Below, one piece after another: positions 8,383 through 15,811 of a stretch of DNA of 32,366 bases (positions are counted from its first letter, which is position 1; each line of letters starts with the position of its first letter). The notes below the pieces were generated by a model that ran no database searches, had not been told where the DNA came from, and saw only the letters and a list, made by a program, of their open reading frames with translations. Position numbers and translations under genes: made by a program. The DNA comes from Rhodocyclales bacterium (GTDB lineage: Bacteria > Pseudomonadota > Gammaproteobacteria > Burkholderiales > Rhodocyclaceae): NCBI GenBank assembly GCA_016177805.1, contig JACOUN010000071.1, positions 1 to 32,366 on the forward strand, read 5' to 3'.

Positions 8383-9795
8383 TTGGGTAGTAGCGAGTCG
8401 GTTGACGATCTTTCCGAGTTTGAAGCGCGCTGGCTCGCTGAAGCGATGCGTTTGCACGGGCAGGGCTACCCGGTCGTCGAGGACGAGCAGGCCGTGCGCT
8501 TCGCCTGTGCCGCGGCGCGGGATGTCGAACAGCGCATCTGCTGGCGCGCGCGATGGCTCGGTGCGCGCAACGGGATGCTGGCGGTGCTTGTCGCGTGGCG
8601 CGCAAGAGCCGCTTGGGCCATGGCGCTGCTGGCGCTGGTGGCGGCCCTCAGTGGGGCGGGCGCGGCGCTGGCGGTGCTGGGCGATGGCGGGCGTCCGGCC
8701 AATGTGGCGTGGGTGCTGGGCAGCCTGCTCGGCGCGCATTTCGCCAGCCTTGCGGCATGGTTTGCGCTGATGTGGGTACGCGGGCGGGAATCCGGCGGGG
8801 TGGTGGGCCGATGCTGGCTGTGGCTGACCGCACGCATGGCGGGGCGGGGCGTGTCGCCGCGGATTGCCCAGGCATTGACGGGTCTGCTTGAGCGCGCCGG
8901 TGCGCTGCGCTGGCTGCTCGGCGCGATCAGTCATGGGGTGTGGCTGGTGGCGCTGCTGGCGGCGGTGGCGGGCTTGCTGGTGGCGTTGTCGCTGCGCCGC
9001 TACGGCTTCGTCTGGGAGACCACCATACTGCCCGCGGAAGTGTTCGTGCGTTTCGTCGAAGTATCGGGGTGGCTGCCCGGCGTGCTCGGGTTTGCCACCC
9101 CCGATGCCGATGCCGTGCGCCTGAGCGGGGTGGAGGCGGTGGCTGACGGTGCGGTGCGGCGGGTGTGGGCGTCGTGGTTGATCGGGTGCGTGGTGGCGTA
9201 CGGCATCCTGCCGCGCGCGCTGGCGTGGCTGGTGTGCATTGCGCTGTTTCGCCTCGGCCAGCGTCGTGTCAGGCTGGACTTGAATTTGCCGGCCTACGCG
9301 ATGCTGGTGCATCGGCTGGCCCCGATGGGGGAGCGCATCGGCATCATCGATCCGGCCCCGTCCGGGTTGCCGCACGCCCACGTGCGGGGTAGGCACCCGG
9401 TCCAGGGGCATGCCGCGCTGCTGGTGGGGCTGGAGTTGCGCGACGATATCGATTGGCCGCCGCCGCTGCCGGCCACCGTGCGTGACGGCGGGGTGGTCGA
9501 CAGTCGCGCCCAACGGCAGGGGCTGGTCGCACGCCTCGCCGCCGATCCGCCGCAGCGCCTGCTGATCGCTTGCGATCCGCGCTTGTCGCCCGATCGCGGC
9601 AGCCTCGAATACATTGCCGAGTTGTCGCGCCATGCGGGAACATGCCGGGTGTGGCTGGCTGGAGCCGGCTCGCAGGTCGAGTCGGCCCGGACCGGGTATT
9701 GGCGGGAGGCGCTGCTGGAGCTGGGCCTGCCGCGTCACGACATCATGGAGCGGCGCGACGCGGCGCTCGGGTGGCTGGAGGGAGCATCATCATGA
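8383..9795 (+). CDS. DUF2868-type integral membrane protein
   Basis: A protein of about 470 residues with several hydrophobic segments. Examples are WAMALLALVAALSGAGAALAVL, VAWVLGSLLGAHFASLAAWFAL, HGVWLVALLAAVAGLLVAL and the stretch around WLIGCVVAYGILPRALAWLV. A soluble C-terminal domain contains RLLIACDPRLSPDRG. The N-terminal FEARWLAEAMRL motif and its position before a GTPase fit the DUF2868 family, recognised here from memory. TTG at 8383 is proposed as the start because homologous-looking sequence begins just after it; it has no clear ribosome site, and the frame is open back to 8266. The gene ends inside the ATGA overlap with the GTPase gene, so the two are translationally coupled and probably work together at the membrane. 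Function is unknown. Confidence 0.7.
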   Translation: MGSSESVDDLSEFEARWLAEAMRLHGQGYPVVEDEQAVRFACAAARDVEQRICWRARWLGARNGMLAVLVAWRARAAWAMALLALVAALSGAGAALAVLGDGGRPANVAWVLGSLLGAHFASLAAWFALMWVRGRESGGVVGRCWLWLTARMAGRGVSPRIAQALTGLLERAGALRWLLGAISHGVWLVALLAAVAGLLVALSLRRYGFVWETTILPAEVFVRFVEVSGWLPGVLGFATPDADAVRLSGVEAVADGAVRRVWASWLIGCVVAYGILPRALAWLVCIALFRLGQRRVRLDLNLPAYAMLVHRLAPMGERIGIIDPAPSGLPHAHVRGRHPVQGHAALLVGLELRDDIDWPPPLPATVRDGGVVDSRAQRQGLVARLAADPPQRLLIACDPRLSPDRGSLEYIAELSRHAGTCRVWLAGAGSQVESARTGYWREALLELGLPRHDIMERRDAALGWLEGASS

Positions 9796-11213
9796 GCGTT
9801 CACGGTCGCGAAGGCGCCGCGGTACGAATTGCCGTCGTCGGTCATACCAACACCGGCAAGACTTCGCTGATGCGCACGCTGACGCGTGACACCGGCTTTG
9901 GCGAGGTGTCGAGCCGCCCCAGCACCACCCGCCATGTCGAAGGCGCGCGCCTGATCGCGGACGGGGTGGCGTGTGTGGAGTTGTTCGATACGCCCGGCAT
10001 GGAAGATCCGATCGCCTTGCTTGAGGCGCTGGAGGCGATTCCGTCCCCCGATGAGGAGCGGCTGGATGGTCCGGCGCGGGTCGAGTTGTTCCTGCAGTCG
10101 CATGCGGCGCGCGGCCGCTTCGAGCAGGAGGCCAAGGTGCTGCGCCAGATGCTGTTGAGCGAAGCCGCGCTGTACGTGATCGACGTGCGCGATCCGGTCT
10201 TGTCCAAGCACCGCGATGAACTGGCGATCCTGGGCAGTTGCGCGATCCCGCTGCTGCCGGTGCTCAACTTCGCCCGTGCCGCCAGCGCCAACGAGTCGCA
10301 GTGGCGCGAAGCGTTGTCGCGTCTTGGGTTGCATGCGGTGGTGCGCTTCGACACGGTCGCGCCGGAGCGTGATGGCGAGCGCCGTTTGTACGCGACCCTG
10401 GCGACCTTGCTCGACGTGCATCGCGCGGCGCTGGAAAAGCTCATCGCGGCGCGCGAGCGCGAAGCGCTGGCACGTCATGAAGCGGCGCTCCGGCTGGTGG
10501 CGGAATTGCTCATCGACGTTGCGGCGGCGGTGGTGTTCGTGCCAGGCGAGCCGTCGACCGCGCTGGAAGAGGCGGTGGCGGATCTGAACGAGCGCGTGCG
10601 CGAGCGCGAGCACGCCTGCGTGCATGCGCTGCTGGCGCTGTACCGGTTCCGCAAGGACGATGTCGATGCGGACAACCTGCCGCTGATGGAAAACCGCTGG
10701 GAAAACGATCTGTTCGATCCGGAAACCTTGCGCGCGATGGGCTTGAAGCTGGGGGCCAGCGCGGTTGCCGGCGCGGTCGCCGGGGCGGGCATCGATCTGA
10801 TGGTGGGCGGCATCACACTGGGCGCGGCGGCGGCCATCGGTGCGCTTGCGGGGGGTGGCTTGCAGGCCATGCGGCAGTTCGGTGGCCGTCTGCGCGGCTC
10901 CCTGACCGGGCAGCAGAAGCTGGTGGTCAATGACGCCATCCTGCGCCTGCTGGCGCTGCGCCAGACGCATCTGATTGACGCTCTGGAACGCCGGGGGCAC
11001 GCGGCGGTGGTGCCGATCGAGCGCTTCGTCGCCGAAGCCTCCCTGTGGCGCGAGGGCGCGCTACCGCGCGCGTTGCGCAAGGCACGCTCGCATGCCGATT
11101 GGTCAGCGCTGTACTCCCCGCTGGAAGACGAGGCGCGACGCGTGCCGGCGATCGCGTCGCTGGTTGATGAACTCACCGCTCAAGCCGCTGCGGGAGCGCC
11201 TGCGCAGAGCTGA
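9792..11213 (+). CDS. DUF3482-type GTPase
   Basis: A protein of 473 residues starting at ATG 9792, overlapping the upstream stop (ATGA) with a strong GGAGGGA ribosome site. The N-terminal GTPase domain has the P-loop GHTNTGKTS (residues 17-25), threonines 45-46 as switch I candidates and DTPG (66-69). The usual NKxD guanine-specificity motif is degenerate (around LPVLNFAR), which suggests altered nucleotide specificity or a diverged fold. The C-terminal half includes a glycine/alanine-rich stretch near 325-370 (SAVAGAVAGAG, GALAGGG) that could insert in or lie on a membrane. DUF3482 proteins are typically found beside DUF2868 membrane proteins, as here. No cellular role is established. The REP-like hairpin after the stop may help to end the transcript. 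Confidence 0.8.
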   Translation: MSVHGREGAAVRIAVVGHTNTGKTSLMRTLTRDTGFGEVSSRPSTTRHVEGARLIADGVACVELFDTPGMEDPIALLEALEAIPSPDEERLDGPARVELFLQSHAARGRFEQEAKVLRQMLLSEAALYVIDVRDPVLSKHRDELAILGSCAIPLLPVLNFARAASANESQWREALSRLGLHAVVRFDTVAPERDGERRLYATLATLLDVHRAALEKLIAAREREALARHEAALRLVAELLIDVAAAVVFVPGEPSTALEEAVADLNERVREREHACVHALLALYRFRKDDVDADNLPLMENRWENDLFDPETLRAMGLKLGASAVAGAVAGAGIDLMVGGITLGAAAAIGALAGGGLQAMRQFGGRLRGSLTGQQKLVVNDAILRLLALRQTHLIDALERRGHAAVVPIERFVAEASLWREGALPRALRKARSHADWSALYSPLEDEARRVPAIASLVDELTAQAAAGAPAQS

Positions 11214-11230
11214 TCCGGCAGGCCGATGGT

Positions 11231-11294
11231 CGCGGCTGAAGCCGCTCCTGCGGGGACGCGGTACAGCCGCTTCGCAGGAGGGGCTTCAGCCCCG
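11231..11294. repeat. REP-like palindromic pair (BIME-type)
   Basis: Two 22-base arms (11231-11252 and 11273-11294) are inverted copies of each other with 20 of 22 bases matching. Each arm is itself a palindrome (CGGCTGAAGCCG and GGGCTTCAGCCC), the typical organisation of paired REP sequences. It lies 17 bases after the GTPase stop and may stabilise or end that transcript. Confidence 0.75.
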
Positions 11295-11304
11295 AATGAC
11301 GGGC

Positions 11305-11319
11305 TTCACAGCCTCTCAG
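11305..11319. repeat. Solitary MITE-end sequence
   Basis: The 15 bases TTCACAGCCTCTCAG are an exact inverted match to 28121-28135, which includes the left end of the foldback element at 28124-28304. No second end is seen nearby, so this looks like a remnant. It overlaps the last codons and stop of the gene on the minus strand. Confidence 0.5.
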
Positions 11320-12071
11320 TCGTGACCACGCAGGCGCTTGATCGTATCCAGCAGCCCGTTGCCCGATCCGTCGGAGTGGCGGGTAACGGTGCGATTCGCG
11401 ACGCTGGACTCGGGACTTCCATTGGTTGATGAGGCCACCGGCCCGAGCGGCTTGGCGCTCAGGATGCGATACCAGTTTTCGCCGATCTCGGTGATGTACC
11501 AGAAGTCACCGATCTGGTACCCGCCAGAGCTGCGCGGTGTGCTGGTGGGATAGATGAAGGCCACCTGGATGCCGAAGTCGACCAGCGTCTGGCTGCCGCC
11601 GCAATGATGGCGCTCGGCCCAGTTGCCGTCGGCCATCGAGGTGCCTACCACCACGACGTAGGCCTGGGTGCCGGTTGGCGCACCGGGGATGATCTCGCGT
11701 ATCTCGATCAAGGCCTGGGTCTGATCGCCCGGTAGGTAGGGTCCGAACAGCCATCCGCCGGTGGAGCCGCCGGAAAGGGAGACGTTGGTGCCACATATCG
11801 CACCCCAGTCACCGCGCAGCGCGGCCGGCAGCGGCGGCCAGTCGGATACCGGCAGGAAGGTACCCCCCATCCACGGATTGGCCGAAGCGGGCAGGCCATA
11901 CACTCGCGCAGGGCCGGTGCGCGGCCCGAGCGAGTACTCTTCGAATGAAAAATCATAGATCAGGACGCCGCTGCTGCTGATCAAGGATTTCAACGTTCCG
12001 GTCGATTGGGCATGCGCCGGCATGAAAGCCAGGAACATGCTGAGGCATAGCATTCTGAGCAGGGTAATCAT
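11316..12071 (-). CDS. Secreted protein of unknown function
   Basis: A protein of 251 residues starting at ATG 12071, with GGAGG six bases upstream; longer frames to 12176 lack this. A signal peptide is clear: hydrophobic LLRMLCLSMFLAFM followed by the cleavage-like PAHAQS near residues 18-23. The mature part is rich in Gly, Ser, Thr and aromatic residues, with two cysteines (in GAICGTN and HHCGGSQ) that could pair in the periplasm. There is a tryptophan-rich segment, GDFWYITEIGENWYRIL. I do not recognise a family. The low-complexity C-terminus ends within the solitary MITE-end sequence at 11305-11319, so the present stop codon may have been supplied by the element. It is probably exported to the periplasm or outside. 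Confidence 0.7.
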   Translation of the reverse strand: MITLLRMLCLSMFLAFMPAHAQSTGTLKSLISSSGVLIYDFSFEEYSLGPRTGPARVYGLPASANPWMGGTFLPVSDWPPLPAALRGDWGAICGTNVSLSGGSTGGWLFGPYLPGDQTQALIEIREIIPGAPTGTQAYVVVVGTSMADGNWAERHHCGGSQTLVDFGIQVAFIYPTSTPRSSGGYQIGDFWYITEIGENWYRILSAKPLGPVASSTNGSPESSVANRTVTRHSDGSGNGLLDTIKRLRGHD

Positions 12072-12233
12072 CGGGCGCCTCCATCGCTGCGGGAAAGGAA
12101 GGCGGATCACTGCGAAGCAGACCTTTGCGCGGCGGTTGCGAGCACCGCAGCCACGCATGGCGTCGGGTTTCAGCACGGCAGTGGCCGCAGGGCTGATTCA
12201 AGCTCCCCGATTCCAGTCTAGTTCGCTCAAAGG

Positions 12234-13253
12234 CTATAGCAAGGACCTGCCCGATCTGCCTGCTTGCCAGCGTGGCGACGTGTAGGTGATGTTGACCACG
12301 GGTCGAGCGCAAGCCTCGGCAGTCATGCCGGCGGGACTCACCATGTTGCGTTCGGGGCCGGTGCCGTGGAAGCAATAGCACCCGCCACCCTTGGCCTTGG
12401 CCTGGTACATGGCTTGGTCGGCCCTTTCCAGCAGATCCTGCATGGACGTACCGTCATCGGGAAACAGCGCGATGCCGACGCTGGCGGTGATCTTGCGGCC
12501 GGCTTCGTATTGCGGGAGTTCGAGGGACAGCGCCGCGACCACTTTTCGCGCGACCAGACCGGTGTCGGCTTGCGTACCCACGTTGTTCAGTATCATGACG
12601 AATTCGTCGCCGGCGATCCTCGCGGCAGTGTCCGATTCGCGTATCGTGCCTCGCATGCGCCGTGCCGCTTCGATCAGCAGGCAGTCGCCGGCGCGGTGTC
12701 CAAGTTGATCATTGACCTGCTTGAAGCCATCCAGATCGATGAACAACACCGCGAAGCGCGTGCGTGACCGGCGCGCGTGCACCATCGCCTGGTTGATCCG
12801 GTCGTGAAACAGTTGCCGGTTGGGCAGTCCGGTGAGTGGGTCATGGTAGGCGAGGCGGTACAATTCGTCGTGCCCTGGGGCGGGGCGCGCGTGGTCGGAC
12901 AACACCGCTACATAGCCGTACACCCGGCCCTGGGCGTCGTGCATCGCGTCGATGTGCATCCATGCTGGATGAGCCGCGTGTTCATGTCGTCGAGCTTCGA
13001 ACCACCCGCGCCACTTGCCGCTGGCACTTAGTGATCGCGAGACCAAGCGAAAGAAAGCGTGGTCACGTTTGCACGAGCCCAGTATCGATGGCGGGTGCCC
13101 GACGATTTCGCCGAGGCTGCGGCCGGTCGTGGCGAGAAACGCATCGTTGGCGAAAACGATCCGTAGCAGATGGTCGGTCACCATGATGCCAAGGCTTGTG
13201 CATCCGGGCGCGCGGGTCAGTGTGCCGGTGACTGTTTTGTGTCGACCTCTCAT
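12234..13253 (-). CDS. PAS-GGDEF diguanylate cyclase (AGDEF variant)
   Basis: A protein of 339 residues beginning at ATG 13253, with GAGG nine bases upstream. A PAS domain occupies about 15-125 (GIMVTDHLLRIVFANDAF, then GYVAVLSD). A GGDEF domain follows at about 130-300, opening with YHDPLTGLPNR. The signature reads RIAGDEF rather than GGDEF; several active cyclases carry AGDEF, so activity is plausible. RESD forms an inhibitory site five residues before it. No membrane segments are seen. The last 35 or so residues, after FHGTGPERN, do not look like GGDEF sequence and are partly encoded by a dispersed 34-base repeat (12292-12325) that recurs at 29479. The C-terminus was probably altered by that insertion. 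Confidence 0.85.
   Translation of the reverse strand: MRGRHKTVTGTLTRAPGCTSLGIMVTDHLLRIVFANDAFLATTGRSLGEIVGHPPSILGSCKRDHAFFRLVSRSLSASGKWRGWFEARRHEHAAHPAWMHIDAMHDAQGRVYGYVAVLSDHARPAPGHDELYRLAYHDPLTGLPNRQLFHDRINQAMVHARRSRTRFAVLFIDLDGFKQVNDQLGHRAGDCLLIEAARRMRGTIRESDTAARIAGDEFVMILNNVGTQADTGLVARKVVAALSLELPQYEAGRKITASVGIALFPDDGTSMQDLLERADQAMYQAKAKGGGCYCFHGTGPERNMVSPAGMTAEACARPVVNITYTSPRWQAGRSGRSLL
12292..12325. repeat. 34-bp dispersed repeat, copy A
   Basis: It matches 29479-29512 at 31 of 34 positions, beginning TTGACCACGGGTCGAGC. It is followed by a small hairpin, CGGCAGTCATGCCG. The core GTCGAGCGCAAG also recurs at 21982-21993. In this copy it lies inside the 3' end of the PAS-GGDEF gene, antisense to it. 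Confidence 0.65.
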
Positions 13254-13485
13254 GTCGTTGTGCCTCGCGCTCGTGGTCGGCCGGAGCCTGCACGCATTCA
13301 GTGGTCCAGAAAGATGGCAATCAGGCTGGAATGCAGCGTCCCGGCTGGTGTTCTGCCGATGTTGAACAGCGGAGCAATGCGCGCGTTGATGTCGTGAGCA
13401 TGCTCCGCGATCGAAGTATAAACCCTATGGTTTTCAATTACAACGCAACGGTTCTCGCAATGCCGCAGGCATCCACCACACTGCG

Positions 13486-13920
13486 ATGATGGCAATTGAC
13501 GAGAAACAAGCGTTCGCCGAGCGACTCAAGCTCGCCTTGACGCGTAGTCCAAAACCGATCGATACCTCGGCGGAGTTGGCCGTGCAGTTCAATCTGCGCC
13601 ATGCGGGCACACCAGTCACGCAGCAAGCCGTGCACAAGTGGCTGAATGGCAAAGCCAGCCCGACGCCTGACAAGATCGCAACGCTCGCCGCGTGGCTGGG
13701 CGTGTCGACGCACTGGCTGCGTTTCGGACTTCCGGACGGGGGGGTGGAGGTGCAACGCCTGTCGACTGCGGAGCCGGCGGCTCGCCGTTATGCGGGAGGC
13801 GCCGCCGTGCGGGCCGATGAACAACACTTGCTGGACTCGATGCGCAGGCTTAGCCCGCATCAGCAGCGCCTGATCATCGAACTGGTCGACCAGTTGTTGC
13901 TGGAGCGTCAGGGGCAATAG
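13486..13920 (+). CDS. Small helix-turn-helix transcriptional regulator (XRE/phage-repressor-like)
   Basis: A protein of 144 residues (or 143 from the adjacent ATG 13489). An N-terminal DNA-binding domain is suggested by FAERLKLAL, then TPVTQQAVHKWLNGKASPTPDKIATLAAWLGVSTHWLRFG at about 44-83. This is the usual helix-turn-helix and following helix of XRE-type repressors. The C-terminal third is helical (LSPHQQRLIIELVDQLLLER) and may mediate dimerisation. No strong ribosome site precedes the start. The upstream DNA is unusually AT-rich for this window (around 13415-13440) and contains a perfect 10-base palindrome, GAGCATGCTC (13396-13405), that could be an operator, possibly for autoregulation. 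The target is unknown. Its transcript converges on the pdh operon. Confidence 0.75.
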   Translation: MMAIDEKQAFAERLKLALTRSPKPIDTSAELAVQFNLRHAGTPVTQQAVHKWLNGKASPTPDKIATLAAWLGVSTHWLRFGLPDGGVEVQRLSTAEPAARRYAGGAAVRADEQHLLDSMRRLSPHQQRLIIELVDQLLLERQGQ

Positions 13921-13942
13921 CGAGTCGTGCGTGAACAGAAAA

Positions 13943-13960
13943 GGGGGCGCGCGCGCCCCC
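13943..13960. terminator. Hairpin terminator at the end of the pdh operon (possibly bidirectional)
   Basis: A perfect 18-base palindrome of G5, CGCGCGCG and C5. Read on the minus strand it is followed by TTTTCTGTT, as expected for intrinsic termination after lpdA. On the plus strand the following TGTGTATTT is a weaker tail for the HTH gene. Confidence 0.75.
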
Positions 13961-13984
13961 TGTGTATTTCCGCCGTTGGCGGGT

Positions 13985-15799
13985 TTATTTCTTGCGCACC
14001 GCCGGCAGGTCGGTGCAACTGCCGTGGGCGACTTCGGCGGTGAGGCCGACGGTTTCGCCCAGGGTCGGGTGCGGGTGGATGGTCTTGCCGATGTCGACGG
14101 CGTCGCAGCCCATCTCGATGGCCAGGCACACTTCGCCGATCATGTCGCCGGCCGACGGCCCGACGATGGCGCCGCCGATGACGCGGTGGGTTTCGGCATC
14201 GAAGATCAGCTTGGTGAAGCCGTAGTCGGCGCCGTTGGCGATCGCGCGGCCAGAGGCCGCCCACGGGAACCTGGCGGTTTCGACCTTGCGCCCTTCCTTC
14301 TTCGCCTGTTCCTCGGTGTAGCCGACCCACGCCACTTCGGGGTGGGTGTAGGCCACGCCGGGGATCACGGTGGCGTCGAAGGCGGACTTCTGCCCGGCCG
14401 CGACTTCGGCCGCGACGTGGGCCTCATGCACTGCCTTGTGCGCGAGCATGGGGTTGCCGACGATGTCGCCGATGGCGAAGATGTTGGGCACGTTGGTGCG
14501 CATCTGGGCGTCGACCGGGATGAAGCCGCGTTCGGTGACCACCACGCCGGCCTTGTCGGCGGCGATCTTCTTGCCGTTGGGCGAGCGGCCGGCGGCTTGC
14601 AGGATCATGTCGTAGCGCTGCAGTCCCTCGGGGGCCTTGTCACCTTCGAAGGTGACCCACAGCCCGTCGTCCCTGGCCTCGACCGCGACGGTCTTGGTCT
14701 TGAGCATGATGTTGTCGAAGCGGTGGGTGTTCTGTTTTTCCCACACCTTGACTGCGTCGCGGTCCGGGCCCTGCATCAGCGCGTCGAGCATTTCGACCAC
14801 ATCGACGCGCGCGCCGAGGGTCGAATACACCGTGGCCATTTCCAGACCGATGATGCCGCCGCCGATGACCAGCATCTTCTGCGGTACCTGACGCAGTTCC
14901 AGCGCCCCGGTCGAATCGACGATGCGCGGGTCGCGCGGGATGAAGGGCAGATGCACCGCCGCCGAGCCGGCGGCGATGATGCACTGCTTGAACTTGATGA
15001 CCTTCTTCTCGCCGGTCTTGTCCTGGCTGGTGCCGTTGGTGACTTCGACCTCGACGTGATTGGGGTCGAGGAAGCTGCCGTAGCCGCGCACGACGTCAAC
15101 CTTGCGCCCCTTGGCCATGCCGGCCAGGCCGCCGGTGAGCTTGCCCACTACCTTGTCCTTGTGCGCGCGCAGCGCGTCGATGTCGACGGCGGGTTTGGCG
15201 AAGGTGATACCGGCCGCCGACATGTGCTCGGCCTCGTCCATCACCGCCGCGACGTGCAGCAGCGCCTTGGACGGGATGCAACCGACGTTCAGGCACACCC
15301 CGCCCAGCGTCGCATAGCGTTCGACCATCACGGTTTTCAGACCGAGATCGGCGCTGCGGAAGGCGGCCGAGTAGCCGCCAGGGCCGGCGCCGAGGACCAG
15401 CATGTCGCACTCGATGTCGGCGCTGCCTGCGTGCGATGCGGCCTGGGGTTGGGTTCCTCCCCCTTCAAGGGGGAGGACAGGTGGGGGATGGGTTTTGCCG
15501 GTCGACTGCCGAGAACCATCCCCACCCTGACCCTCCCCTTGAAGGGGAGGGGACCCTGCGTTAGCAGCATCAACCTTGATCAGCACCGCGCCTTCGCCGA
15601 CCCGTTCGCCGACCTTGACCAGCACTTCGGAAACCATGCCGGCGACGCTGGATGGCACATCCATGGTGGCCTTGTCGGACTCCAGGGTGCAGATCGAGTC
15701 GTCGACCTCGATGCTGTCGCCGACCTTGACGAACAGCTCGATGACCGGCACGTCGGCGAAATCACCGATGTCCGGGACTTTGACTTCAACTTGGCTCAT
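13985..15799 (-). CDS. lpdA: Dihydrolipoamide dehydrogenase (PDH E3) with N-terminal lipoyl domain
   Basis: E3 of the pyruvate dehydrogenase complex, which reoxidises dihydrolipoamide with FAD and NAD+. The protein has 604 residues. An N-terminal lipoyl domain (about 1-77) carries the ESDKATMD motif with lysine 43 as the lipoylation site. A linker follows, then the flavoprotein disulfide reductase core. This has the FAD motif GAGPGGYSAAF, the redox disulfide in GGVCLNVGCIPSK, the NAD-binding GGGIIGLEMA, and the catalytic HPTLGE near the C-terminus. The lipoyl fusion is known in several proteobacterial E3s. The linker (about 77-118) is translated from a palindromic repeat inserted in frame (15456-15551). 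ATG 15799 is preceded by AAGGAG, which overlaps the aceF stop codon. It is the last gene of the operon. Confidence 0.95.
   Translation of the reverse strand: MSQVEVKVPDIGDFADVPVIELFVKVGDSIEVDDSICTLESDKATMDVPSSVAGMVSEVLVKVGERVGEGAVLIKVDAANAGSPPLQGEGQGGDGSRQSTGKTHPPPVLPLEGGGTQPQAASHAGSADIECDMLVLGAGPGGYSAAFRSADLGLKTVMVERYATLGGVCLNVGCIPSKALLHVAAVMDEAEHMSAAGITFAKPAVDIDALRAHKDKVVGKLTGGLAGMAKGRKVDVVRGYGSFLDPNHVEVEVTNGTSQDKTGEKKVIKFKQCIIAAGSAAVHLPFIPRDPRIVDSTGALELRQVPQKMLVIGGGIIGLEMATVYSTLGARVDVVEMLDALMQGPDRDAVKVWEKQNTHRFDNIMLKTKTVAVEARDDGLWVTFEGDKAPEGLQRYDMILQAAGRSPNGKKIAADKAGVVVTERGFIPVDAQMRTNVPNIFAIGDIVGNPMLAHKAVHEAHVAAEVAAGQKSAFDATVIPGVAYTHPEVAWVGYTEEQAKKEGRKVETARFPWAASGRAIANGADYGFTKLIFDAETHRVIGGAIVGPSAGDMIGEVCLAIEMGCDAVDIGKTIHPHPTLGETVGLTAEVAHGSCTDLPAVRKK
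15456..15551. repeat. Palindromic repeat element inserted in frame within lpdA
   Basis: Two G/C-rich hairpins (15456-15476, stem CCTCCCCCTT/AAGGGGGAGG; 15531-15551, stem CCCTCCCCTT/AAGGGGAGGG) face each other. Between them lie inverted GGTGGGGGATGG and CCATCCCCACC segments. The whole unit is a large imperfect inverted repeat of about 96 bases. It is translated in frame as the Pro/Gly-rich lpdA linker. Confidence 0.8.
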
Positions 15800-15811
15800 G
15801 TCGCGGTCTCC

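Noticed and set aside
8227-9738. A 503-codon minus-strand open frame
   Set aside because: It is antisense to the DUF2868 gene; its His/Gln/Arg/Pro composition is that of a shadow frame.
9735-11000. A 421-codon minus-strand open frame
   Set aside because: It is antisense to the GTPase gene, whose P-loop and DTPG motifs are unambiguous.
15456-15551. A CRISPR-like or terminator structure
   Set aside because: Only two facing palindromes are present, there are no spacers, and the whole stretch is in frame within lpdA.
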